Shown here piece by piece: positions 1 to 6,984 of a DNA stretch of 64,000 nucleotides. The position numbers were made by a program, and so were the translations under genes. The DNA comes from Dyadobacter sp. CY323. GTDB lineage: Bacteria > Bacteroidota > Bacteroidia > Cytophagales > Spirosomataceae. The notes beneath the pieces were generated by a model. That model was not told where the DNA came from and did no database searches. It saw nothing but the letters and a program-made list of their open reading frames with translations. Numbering within the stretch: the first letter of the stretch is position 1; every line of letters begins with the position of its first letter. The DNA lies in the NCBI RefSeq assembly GCF_021390245.1, contig NZ_JAJUXH010000009.1, positions 62,001 to 126,000 of the forward strand, in the 5' to 3' direction.

Positions 1-2
1 TG

Positions 3-263
3 TTATTCGCGACAGTTAAAGATCCTGAAAGCGGGCGGTTTATGGAAGTATTTACGACTGAGCCAGCCGTTCAGTTTTACACGGGTAACTTTCTCGACGG
101 AAGTTTGAAAGGCAAAGGAGCTACATTTTCAAAACGCTTCGGTTTGTGCATGGAAACGGAACACTACCCCGATTCACCCAACCAGCCGCAGTTCCCCACT
201 ACGCAACTAAAACCCGGAGAAACGTATTCGACAACCACGAAATATCGGTTTTCGGCGAAGTAA
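3..263 (+). CDS. galM: Aldose 1-epimerase (galactose mutarotase), C-terminal part
   Basis: This is the 3' end of a gene cut by the window edge; the frame is open from base 3 and stops at 261-263, giving about 86 residues. Aldose 1-epimerases interconvert alpha and beta anomers of hexoses. The visible part contains the family's C-terminal blocks, FTTEPAVQFYTGNFLDG and then FGLCMETEHYPDSPN. The Glu in METEHYPD sits where the catalytic base of GalM lies. The protein ends normally after a beta-rich tail. Whether it carries a signal peptide or lipobox, as many Bacteroidota mutarotases do, cannot be seen here. Nothing downstream on this strand is obviously co-functional. Family assignment is firm; the sugar is not known. 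Confidence 0.9.
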   Translation, partial: LFATVKDPESGRFMEVFTTEPAVQFYTGNFLDGSLKGKGATFSKRFGLCMETEHYPDSPNQPQFPTTQLKPGETYSTTTKYRFSAK

Positions 264-384
264 AAGCTAATAAAGACAGTTATTGAATTGGGACAAGATA
301 ATCAGAGCTTCTGATAGCACTGGTTATCTTGTCCCTTTTATATTTCTTTTTGTTAGTTTTGGCAAATCACACTGTATTACCTGG

Positions 385-697
385 ATGCTAAAAATTCCCG
401 AATATTTTGGAATGATATTTTATTTTTATTCCAATGAACATTTGCCGATTCACATACATGTTTCATACGCGGAATGCGAAAGTGTATTTGAAATTTGTTT
501 CGAGAACGGAGAATTGCAGAGATCCGGATCCGGAAGTAGCTGAAAGAGAACCACTTGCAAGCCAGCAGTTAAAAGAAGCTGATAAAGTCATTTCACATTT
601 TGCATAAGATATTGTGAATCGCTGGACAGATTTCTTTGTTCTCAAGAAGAAAGTGAAAGTGTTAAAATTACAAAACGACTATGAATCTGGTCATTAG
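385..697 (+). pseudogene. Decayed DUF4160-family gene (frameshift plus in-frame stop)
   Basis: The start (ATG at 385) reads a good DUF4160 beginning: IPEYFGMIFYFYSNEHLPIH followed by an HV. That frame ends early at 541-543. Moving one base on at about 520 gives RDPDPEVAEREPLASQQLKE, which then hits TAA at 605-607. Past that stop the same frame continues as DIVNRWTDFFVLKKK and stops at 695-697, matching the usual C-terminus of the family (HFA-D-DIVxxWxDFFVL). Two lesions are therefore needed to rebuild a full protein of about 100 residues. DUF4160 genes usually sit just upstream of DUF2442 genes, as here, with a 17-base overlap. The pair is small and toxin-antitoxin-like, but its function is not established. 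Sequencing error could explain one lesion, less easily two. Confidence 0.75.
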
Positions 698-938
698 CGT
701 AATGGACGCGATATATTTATCGGATTACAAGGTGATGGTGCGTTTCTCGGATAACTCGCAGCAGACTATCGATTTCAAGGATTTTTTAGAAGGAAATCCT
801 CATCCGCAGTATAATAAGTATCGCAACCTCGATCATTTTCAAAAATTCAAGATAGAGAACGGCAATCTTGTTTGGGGACAGAACTGGGACCTTATTTTTC
901 CGATAGAACAATTGCACGCCGGGAAAATTGCTTTTTGA
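681..938 (+). CDS. DUF2442 domain-containing protein
   Basis: An 85-residue protein of the DUF2442 family. The pattern VMDAIYLSDYKVMVRFSDNS followed by an acidic stretch and IDFKDFL is typical of the fold, as is the C-terminal block NGNLVWGQNWDLIFPIEQLH (the GxxIxWPNGxDLxxExL-like segment). It has no signal peptide or membrane segment, so it is cytoplasmic. The start overlaps the end of the decayed DUF4160 reading frame upstream, the normal arrangement for this pair. DUF4160/DUF2442 pairs resemble toxin-antitoxin modules in size and organisation, but I know of no settled biochemical function. Here the partner is broken and this half is intact, which would fit an antitoxin or immunity half outliving its partner. 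That last point is inference. Confidence 0.8.
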   Translation: MNLVISVMDAIYLSDYKVMVRFSDNSQQTIDFKDFLEGNPHPQYNKYRNLDHFQKFKIENGNLVWGQNWDLIFPIEQLHAGKIAF

Positions 939-975
939 ATTTCGGCATCCCACTCTTAAATCATAAACTCCCAAA

Positions 976-1599
976 ATGCTTACTAAAACAGTTAAAATCA
1001 GCAATGTTACCAATCTGTCAGATGCGCGCTATTGTGCTGGCATGGGTGTAGAAATGCTTGGTTTTTCCATTGACGAAGATTCACCGAATTACATTTCTCC
1101 CAAGAAATTCGAAGATATATGCTCCTGGCTTGCCGGTGTGACTCTTGTGGCCGAAACGAACCAGACAAATCCTGAGACCATTTTAGAAACGTTGACCAAC
1201 TATCCGGTCCATGCGATACAGGTGGAGCAACCCGGGCTCCTGAATTATCTCCGCAGCGAACTCAACCTTCCATTAATTCTTAGAATAAGTGTCGATTTGT
1301 ACGAGGCTGAAGAATTAAGCTCGATCCTGAGCAGGTACGAATCCGATGTTACGTACTTTTTGCTGGAAAGCGACTCAAATGCAGATTTGTCCGAATCCTG
1401 GATACGTGTGCTCGGCAATCTCGTGGCCGAATATCCGGTACTGATCGGATTTGGGCTTGACAATGAGTTCACAGTAAGTGCATTAACCGAACTCCTGCCA
1501 AATGTCGGCATCGCATTGCGGGGCAGCGAAGAAATCCGCCCCGGATACAAGGATTTTGGCAGTATGATGGACATTCTGGAAGCATTAGAAGAGCAATAA
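976..1599 (+). CDS. TrpF-like (phosphoribosylanthranilate isomerase-like) barrel protein
   Basis: A 207-residue protein resembling phosphoribosylanthranilate isomerase: after a short beta strand come NVTNLSDARYCAGMGVEMLG and then SPNYISPKKFEDI, as in TrpF (KICGITxxEDA...GAD.lGF...SPRYIS). Family length of about 200 residues is matched. The N-terminal KICG motif, whose Cys is the general base in TrpF, reads KISN here, so catalysis of the tryptophan-pathway step is doubtful. No other trp gene lies nearby. The gene follows the DUF2442 gene by 37 bases. A TrpF-derived barrel with a different or lost activity is the best description; a true trpF with a substituted base cannot be excluded from sequence alone. 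Confidence 0.7.
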   Translation: MLTKTVKISNVTNLSDARYCAGMGVEMLGFSIDEDSPNYISPKKFEDICSWLAGVTLVAETNQTNPETILETLTNYPVHAIQVEQPGLLNYLRSELNLPLILRISVDLYEAEELSSILSRYESDVTYFLLESDSNADLSESWIRVLGNLVAEYPVLIGFGLDNEFTVSALTELLPNVGIALRGSEEIRPGYKDFGSMMDILEALEEQ

Positions 1600-1703
1600 T
1601 CCCCGATTCTGATCCCGATTTTCCACTTTCCTTAAAAATATCCGCTTAACACGTCGTTTTACCGATAGTAATTTTCCGGTTTTCAGTATCTTGCATTACC
1701 TAC

Positions 1704-1711
1704 TACCTTTG
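1704..1711 (+). promoter_or_regulatory. Candidate Bacteroidetes -7 box upstream of the PspC gene
   Basis: TACCTTTG fits the Bacteroidetes -7 consensus TAnnTTTG and lies 25 bases before the ATG of the PspC gene. I see no TTG at the expected distance upstream, so the -33 element is weak. The gap 1600-1736 holds nothing else recognisable. Confidence 0.45.
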
Positions 1712-1736
1712 ATTACAAATAAACGTTAAACGAATC

Positions 1737-2378
1737 ATGGAAAAGAAATTGCACCGCATACCCGACCAGGCAGTTTTTGGAGGAGTGGCTTCCGGAATAG
1801 CTCAATATCTGCAAATAGACGTCGTGATTGTGCGCGTCCTGTTTGTCGTGATGTTGTTTCTCCCAATCCCCCCAAGCTTCGGATGGACAGGAATTTTATA
1901 CATTATCCTATGGGCAGTGTTGCCTACCGGACCTGCCGGTGATATCTACACAACCCCCACCGATCCGCTCGCAAAACCAACCGGGCCATTTTCGGGGGAG
2001 CCTTTCTTTGATAAAAAACGCTCAGATCAAACCGTGATGATACTCGGGGGAGTATTAGTCGTTTTTGGCGCCATTATGCTGCTCGACGATCTTCCGATCT
2101 GGTATGAGTTTAAAAAATATTTCTGGCCCATCGTTTTCATCGCTATCGGAGCGTTTCTGATTCTCAGACAAAGAGATAAGGATCACGAAAGCAATACTAC
2201 CGTGTACCCTACAACACCTCCGCCGCCAGTCGATCCGGTGACACCGCCACAGCCGGAACCAGACCCACAGCCTTACACACCTTTTTCATCGCAACCAACC
2301 ACTGCCACGCATTTCCCTGAAGATCCTGAAAACCGGAAACCGGATGAAGACGATGATCAGATCATTAAAGTAAACTAG
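1737..2378 (+). CDS. PspC domain protein with LiaI/LiaF-like membrane segment
   Basis: A 213-residue membrane protein. Residues 1-65 form a PspC domain (LHRIPDQAVFGGVASGIAQY, then a hydrophobic segment ending ILYIILWAVLP). Residues about 98-145 are a second pair of hydrophobic stretches with the FWPIVFIAIGAFLIL signature of the DUF5668/LiaF-like transmembrane unit. The last 60 residues are Pro-rich and acidic and probably cytoplasmic and disordered. PspC proteins sense or respond to membrane stress. Two further genes with the same LiaF-like unit follow directly (2421 and 2611), so the three probably form one envelope-stress operon. No histidine kinase or response regulator is adjacent. Confidence 0.85.
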   Translation: MEKKLHRIPDQAVFGGVASGIAQYLQIDVVIVRVLFVVMLFLPIPPSFGWTGILYIILWAVLPTGPAGDIYTTPTDPLAKPTGPFSGEPFFDKKRSDQTVMILGGVLVVFGAIMLLDDLPIWYEFKKYFWPIVFIAIGAFLILRQRDKDHESNTTVYPTTPPPPVDPVTPPQPEPDPQPYTPFSSQPTTATHFPEDPENRKPDEDDDQIIKVN

Positions 2379-2420
2379 TGCGGTATTCCTTTTCAGAACT
2401 CACTTAAAATAAAAATAGCC

Positions 2421-2606
2421 ATGAACTTCAAAAACATTTTCTGGGGAGTAATCCTCATTATCATCGGATCCCTTTTTCTGATAGAAGAACTGACAGCATT
2501 CGATTTTGGCCGTTTCTTCTGGCCCATTATCCTCATTACCACGGGCGGTTTGTTGCTGCTTCGCAATTTCCTGAATACTGATACTTCCAACAGATCTAAC
2601 ATTTAA
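2421..2606 (+). CDS. Small LiaF-like transmembrane protein (DUF5668)
   Basis: A 61-residue protein made almost wholly of two hydrophobic helices: NIFWGVILIIIGSLFLIEEL and, after a short turn, FGRFFWPIILITTGGLLLLR. The FWPIILI...GxxLLLR pattern is the DUF5668/LiaI-LiaF-like unit, also seen once in the PspC protein upstream and once in the larger protein downstream. The gap to the next start is four bases (TAACACA before ATG at 2611), so translation is probably coupled. It is likely a membrane accessory of the same stress system. The function of such stand-alone units is not known. Confidence 0.8.
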   Translation: MNFKNIFWGVILIIIGSLFLIEELTAFDFGRFFWPIILITTGGLLLLRNFLNTDTSNRSNI

Positions 2607-2610
2607 CACA

Positions 2611-3651
2611 ATGAAAAATTCACGCGGTATTGTCTGGGGCGGGTTGCTGATCATTTTCGGTGTCATCTGGCTTCTTCGCAGTCTGGGTCTGGTGTTTGTG
2701 CAGTGGGATGAAGTTCTTCCCTACTGGCCGGTACTGTTGATCCTCGCAGGTGTTCTTTTGCTCGCTGGCGCCACAACTCGCGTAGCCTCCGGAGGCGTCG
2801 TTGCGCTACTGATCACACTTGCTGTTTTTGGCGGCATTGTAAACCGCACGAACCGCGCCTTCGACAACAGAATGGGCGACTGGAACTTCGACTGGGATGA
2901 TGACGACGATCACAATTTTGGCTTCCACAATTACCATAATGAAGACAATGGCGGTGATCATGATGAGAATAAGGACGAAGATTATGAAAAACAGCATTGG
3001 AGAAGGAATGATGGAAAGGCAATAAATGGCTCCTACAAGTATGATATGGAGGATTTTATACAAAAAGCCAATTTTCATCTGGAAGGCGGAGCAGGTTCCT
3101 TTACCTTAAATGGAAATACTCAAAAGCTCTTCGAAGCAAGTACCAAAAGCAACATCGTCGGATTTTTGTCAAACACATCCATCAACAAGCTGGATAATTC
3201 GGCTACGGTAAACCTGAAAATGGAAGAAGGGAACGTGAAAATCAAAAAAGGGGAGATTTCCAATCAGGCGAAAATTCAGTTAAATGAAAAACCGGTATGG
3301 AACATCGACCTGGGAATCGGTGCTGGAAAAGGTGATTTCGATTTCAGCAATTACAAAGTTGAAAAGCTGAAAGTAAGTACCGGAGTCGCCGATATGGATA
3401 TTAAAATGGGCGACAAAATGGTTCTTTCCAATGTAGATATCGAAGCCGGAGTTGCTTCTGTCACTCTCGAAATTCCTAAATCTGTCGGTTGTGAAATGCA
3501 TGTGGACGGCGCATTGAATGCGAAAAATTTCGATGACCTCGACAAAGTGAGTAACGGTGTGTATCACTCGCCAGGCTTTGACAGTGCCTCGAAAAAAATC
3601 ATCATTCACTTCGAAGGCGGCCTGACCAGCATCAACATCAAACGGTACTAA
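2611..3651 (+). CDS. LiaF-like membrane protein with His/Asp-rich linker and beta-repeat domain
   Basis: A 346-residue protein in three parts. Residues 1-80 hold three hydrophobic helices, with the LiaF-like blocks GIVWGGLLIIFGVIWLLRSL and YWPVLLILAGVLLLAGA. Residues about 88-135 are extremely rich in Asp, His, Asn and Glu (for example DWDDDDDHNFGFHNYHNEDN). Residues 140-346 form a beta-rich toastrack-like domain (DUF4097/LiaF C-terminal type) with repeated short strands such as VEKLKVSTGVADMDIKMGD. It is the last gene of the PspC/LiaF-like trio and follows the previous stop by four bases. The charged linker looks like a metal- or cation-responsive insert, but that is inference. The signal sensed by this family in Bacteroidota is unknown. 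Confidence 0.8.
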   Translation: MKNSRGIVWGGLLIIFGVIWLLRSLGLVFVQWDEVLPYWPVLLILAGVLLLAGATTRVASGGVVALLITLAVFGGIVNRTNRAFDNRMGDWNFDWDDDDDHNFGFHNYHNEDNGGDHDENKDEDYEKQHWRRNDGKAINGSYKYDMEDFIQKANFHLEGGAGSFTLNGNTQKLFEASTKSNIVGFLSNTSINKLDNSATVNLKMEEGNVKIKKGEISNQAKIQLNEKPVWNIDLGIGAGKGDFDFSNYKVEKLKVSTGVADMDIKMGDKMVLSNVDIEAGVASVTLEIPKSVGCEMHVDGALNAKNFDDLDKVSNGVYHSPGFDSASKKIIIHFEGGLTSINIKRY

Positions 3652-3734
3652 TTACCAAATTCAGCAAAGTGGGTTTTATCCCAAAACATAATCAAATGAA
3701 TATCTTTGCAGCCTGCATCGATATTCATTTTTTT

Positions 3735-4448
3735 ATGTTCAAAAAGTTCTTGACACTTCCTATTGCCGCATTGTTATTCCATTTTCAACTCATTGCACAA
3801 ACTAAAAAAGGCATAGACGCCAGGAATCTTCCCGAGATTGAGACTAGGATGATCAAACAGGGATTGGTGAATGTTCAGGAAACAGATCCTGACATTCTGG
3901 TTGAATTAAAATATTCGACAACCGATAATTTCATCGGCAAAGACGTATACGGTGAACTCAACCGCGCCTATCTGCAACCCGAAATGGCGAAAAGATTGTC
4001 GAAAGCCAGTGAATACTTAAAAAAGCTGAAACCGGAATTCAAGTTGCTCGTTTATGACGCAGCAAGGCCCAATTCCGCACAATATGCATTGTGGGATGCA
4101 TTGGACAACCTGAAAATTCCGGCTAAAAATAAAACCATGTACGTAGCCGATCCGAAAATCGGCTCCAACCACAACTTCGGTTGCGCGATCGATCTGACGA
4201 TTGCTGATGGTAATGGAAAACCATTGGATATGGGTACAAAATTCGACTTTTTTGGCCCGCTTGCCTATCCGAGGTCCGAGCAGGAAATGCTAAAAAAAGG
4301 CAAGCTGACAATCCTACAAATCGAGAACCGTCAGTTGCTGAGAAAAGTAATGGTTCAGGCAGGATTTCGTGCGAATACGACCGAGTGGTGGCATTTCGAC
4401 GGTATGTCTAAAAGTCAGGCGAAAGCCAGGTATGGTATGATCCGGTAA
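3735..4448 (+). CDS. D-alanyl-D-alanine dipeptidase (VanX/DdpX family, M15D)
   Basis: A secreted zinc dipeptidase of about 237 residues that would split D-Ala-D-Ala. I chose ATG 3735 because it begins a proper signal peptide (MFKKFLTLPIAALLFHFQLI, then AQ); the frame extends 66 bases further upstream without looking like a leader. The first zinc motif, SNHNFGCAID (SxHxxGxAxD), is near residue 144, and the second, EWWHFDG (ExxWWH), near residue 217. The conserved Arg is in VYDAARPNSAQ. With these the metal site and catalytic Glu are complete. No vanH/vanA-like genes are nearby, so a role in periplasmic peptidoglycan or dipeptide recycling fits better than glycopeptide resistance. Confidence 0.9.
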   Translation: MFKKFLTLPIAALLFHFQLIAQTKKGIDARNLPEIETRMIKQGLVNVQETDPDILVELKYSTTDNFIGKDVYGELNRAYLQPEMAKRLSKASEYLKKLKPEFKLLVYDAARPNSAQYALWDALDNLKIPAKNKTMYVADPKIGSNHNFGCAIDLTIADGNGKPLDMGTKFDFFGPLAYPRSEQEMLKKGKLTILQIENRQLLRKVMVQAGFRANTTEWWHFDGMSKSQAKARYGMIR

Positions 4449-4450
4449 CT

Positions 4451-5170
4451 TTACTCCTGTCTGACGGTACTTCCCCCGGATACTTTTTTATCTACCGCTG
4501 GTGCTCCCAGATAACGCACTTCACTGGCTCCATTCGCATCTACTACCAGCAATCGCGAGACTGAAACCCGGGCTTTACTCGCACCGGAAACATCCAGATC
4601 CGATTCTTCAACCGGCATATCAAATGCATGAAGCTGCGACGCGCCTGACACCTCACCATCCAGATACTTTCCGGAACCAAACAGATTCAGACGTGACGCT
4701 CCCGACAAATCGAACTTTAATTCCTGGGCAGATCCATTAAAATCACATTTCGACGCGCCGGATAACTCAAATTCCACTTCCGGCAAATTTTCGAAACCTT
4801 CGATTTTGGACATTACCGCACCGGAAAAATCGACCGATTCCAGATCGGGCATGGTGATGTCAATCTGCATGGTGCGCCGGTTTTTCCAGGAGTTTTCATA
4901 ACGGACAACCAACTTGCGGTCCTGGACGAACACATTTAGATCATCCAGGTCATTCAGTTCACCGGTAGCCGAAACACCGAAAGCAGGCCCCGCTTTTACA
5001 TTGACCCGATAGGCGCTACCCATCACCAGCTTGTCAAAGTTTTTTAAATCAAAGGTCCGCGTACTTTCACCGCGCGGTGGAATGTTATCTTCTGACTCAA
5101 CATAAACACAAGCTTGTAACCCTGCAAAAATGACCAAAACGGTCAGAACTGAAAATAAGAATTGTTTCAT
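4451..5170 (-). CDS. Head-GIN domain (DUF2807) lipoprotein
   Basis: A 239-residue lipoprotein: a hydrophobic leader ends in the lipobox-like LQAC at about residues 18-21. The rest is a DUF2807 (head-GIN) beta-helix with regularly spaced SGAS turns (FELSGASKCDF, FDLSGASRLNL, GEVSGASQLHA, LDVSGASKARV, DANGASEVRYL), one about every 20 residues. Such proteins are common on Bacteroidota cell surfaces or in the periplasm; the domain is structural or ligand-binding and no enzyme activity is known. It converges with the dipeptidase gene, the two stops being two bases apart, and diverges from the sigma factor gene, so it could share a control region (5171-5272) with that operon. Confidence 0.85.
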   Translation of the reverse strand: MKQFLFSVLTVLVIFAGLQACVYVESEDNIPPRGESTRTFDLKNFDKLVMGSAYRVNVKAGPAFGVSATGELNDLDDLNVFVQDRKLVVRYENSWKNRRTMQIDITMPDLESVDFSGAVMSKIEGFENLPEVEFELSGASKCDFNGSAQELKFDLSGASRLNLFGSGKYLDGEVSGASQLHAFDMPVEESDLDVSGASKARVSVSRLLVVDANGASEVRYLGAPAVDKKVSGGSTVRQE

Positions 5171-5272
5171 GGCTAATAAATGATTTTGTTACTTTCTCCC
5201 ATGACAACCGCCCTTAGATTTCCCCCTATCTAAAAAAATATTTTTCCTGCGTGGGGGTTAAGGTGCACCGGA

Positions 5273-5977
5273 TTGTCCTATTCAAAATTAACATCCGTGT
5301 CAGCACCCGCACTTCTTTACCGGCAACCACTAATCAACGGAGATTTTCTATTTTTGACCAAAAATCAAAAAGAGAGATTGGTACCTTCGGATCCGGATAT
5401 TGTTCACGCAATCAGGAGAGGCGATGAAAAAGCCTTCGAGCAAACTTTCCGTTTGTATTATCCGCGCTTGTGCAACTATGCATGTTCGCTATTAAAAGAT
5501 GAAGAAGAATCCGAAGAAGTCGTTCAAACTGTTTTTTTGACGATCTGGGAAAAACGGGCGGATCTTGAAATTACCTTATCCCTCAAATCGTATCTCTACC
5601 GGGCAGTTCACAATCATTGTCTGAACCGTTTCAAGCACGCATCTGTGCGCGAAGTTCACCGTGAACATACCCTCCACTTTACCTCTGAATCTTACGAATC
5701 GGTTACCGAAACCATTCATGCAAATGAATTGGAAGAACGCATTGAAAAAGCTGTCAGATCATTGCCGGAACAATGTCAGAAAGCATTCAGATTGAGCCGG
5801 TTTGAAGAATTAAAGTACCAGGAAATTGCCGATCAGCTTGGAATTTCAATCAAAACCGTTGAGAATCAGATAGGTAAAGCATTAAAACTTTTACGCATTG
5901 AACTCGCCGATTACCTTCCCGGCATGATCTGGCCCATTTACTTTTTTGTTGAACGGCTAATCGGATCGTTACCATGA
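5273..5977 (+). CDS. ECF RNA polymerase sigma-70 factor (Bacteroidetes FecI-like)
   Basis: An ECF sigma factor of up to 234 residues. Region 2 runs through DEKAFEQTFRLYYPRLCNYA and VVQTVFLTIWEKR to about residue 105; region 4 is at 165-215 with FEELKYQEIADQLGISIKTV, a clear helix-turn-helix. There is no ATG at the 5' end: the open frame begins at TTG 5273, and GTG 5297, TTG 5354 and TTG 5378 are other possible starts, the last two closer to where the conserved domain begins. The last four bases overlap the FecR start (ATGA), implying coupled translation. Such pairs usually switch on the operon they belong to. The C-terminus has an unusual hydrophobic tail (MIWPIYFFVERLIG). Confidence 0.88.
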   Translation: MSYSKLTSVSAPALLYRQPLINGDFLFLTKNQKERLVPSDPDIVHAIRRGDEKAFEQTFRLYYPRLCNYACSLLKDEEESEEVVQTVFLTIWEKRADLEITLSLKSYLYRAVHNHCLNRFKHASVREVHREHTLHFTSESYESVTETIHANELEERIEKAVRSLPEQCQKAFRLSRFEELKYQEIADQLGISIKTVENQIGKALKLLRIELADYLPGMIWPIYFFVERLIGSLP

Positions 5978-6984
5978 ACACTCATGACAACATATCGGAG
6001 GAGCTGCTAGCCCGTTACCTGGCCGATAATGCCTCAGAAAAAGAGATTGCTACCGTGCTGTCATGGCTCGCCGAATCACCTTTGCATGAAAAGGAATTTG
6101 CTGCCTATAAATTGATTTGGGAACATTCGGGTGCGATCGGCAAAAGCTTTCGCGTGGATACAGATATGGCCTGGGGTAAGATGAAATCGAAAATGGACAA
6201 GAGTTCAGCGAAAATTTCATTGCCTGGGCCAGAGGTGAAACAGATTCCTTTTGGCAAAAAAGCGTGGCCGGTACCAATGTGGGCTGCCGCTGCGGTGACG
6301 TTACTGCTCGTCGCATTTAGCTGGTATTTCCTCAATTCAGGCCGTTTTCCAGAGCCTTTGCTGGTTGCCACTTCAAACAATACCGTTGAAAAAATTCTTC
6401 CCGACGGCACGAAGGTATTTTTAAACTATAACTCGTCCATTTCCTATCCCGAAGAGTTTAATGGCGATTTGAGGACTGTTTCTTTAAAAGGAGAAGCATT
6501 TTTCGATGTAAAACCCGATGCAGAACACCCGTTTATAATCGATGCAGATGGAACTGAAATCAAGGTTTTGGGAACGTCATTTAATGTAAAAGCCTACAAA
6601 GAAAGTCCCGTGCGGGTGGATGTGTCGACAGGAAAAGTGCAGGTAAGCAAAGCCAGTCACAAAGTTCAGCTCACCAAAGGCGAAGGCGCCGAAGTTCTGG
6701 CGGACTCGATCCGAAGCCTCAAAGCTGATGTCAATATTATGGGATACCGCACTCAGATATATGACTTCAATGCAGCTAATTTAACAGAGGTAATTAACTC
6801 AATCCGTGACGGTTATCATGTGGATGTACGATTGTCCAATGAGCAGATCGCACAATGCAGACTGACCATCCGGTTTGAAAAAGAACCACTGGATGCGACA
6901 CTTTCGGTCATTGCCGAAACGCTGAACCTGGATTTAAAAAAGGAAGGAAAAGTATATTGGCTCGACGGAAATGGCTGTCAATAA
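5974..6984 (+). CDS. FecR-family anti-sigma factor
   Basis: A 336-residue inner-membrane anti-sigma factor. Residues 1-60 are the cytoplasmic sigma-binding part (LLARYLADNASEKEIATVLS). One membrane helix lies near 100-118 (MWAAAAVTLLLVAFSWYF). The periplasmic FecR domain follows, with LPDGTKVFLNYNSSISYPEE and LKGEAFFDVKPDAEHPFII, and the C-terminal DUF4974 domain (residues about 260-330) ends in LSVIAETLNLDLKKEGKVYW. It overlaps the sigma gene by four bases and the next gene by 14, so the three are surely one transcript. In classical systems the periplasmic part is contacted by a TonB-dependent transducer; none is in this operon, and the STN-bearing protein downstream is the obvious candidate partner. 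Confidence 0.92.
   Translation: MNTHDNISEELLARYLADNASEKEIATVLSWLAESPLHEKEFAAYKLIWEHSGAIGKSFRVDTDMAWGKMKSKMDKSSAKISLPGPEVKQIPFGKKAWPVPMWAAAAVTLLLVAFSWYFLNSGRFPEPLLVATSNNTVEKILPDGTKVFLNYNSSISYPEEFNGDLRTVSLKGEAFFDVKPDAEHPFIIDADGTEIKVLGTSFNVKAYKESPVRVDVSTGKVQVSKASHKVQLTKGEGAEVLADSIRSLKADVNIMGYRTQIYDFNAANLTEVINSIRDGYHVDVRLSNEQIAQCRLTIRFEKEPLDATLSVIAETLNLDLKKEGKVYWLDGNGCQ

Noticed and set aside
2806..3078. Open frame on the minus strand opposite the LiaF-like gene
   Set aside because: It is the antisense of the Asp/His-rich insert; codon pattern and hydrophobic low complexity mark it as a shadow frame.
3735..4448. Vancomycin resistance gene vanX
   Set aside because: The protein has a signal peptide and no vanA, vanH or vanRS neighbours; periplasmic dipeptide recycling is more likely.
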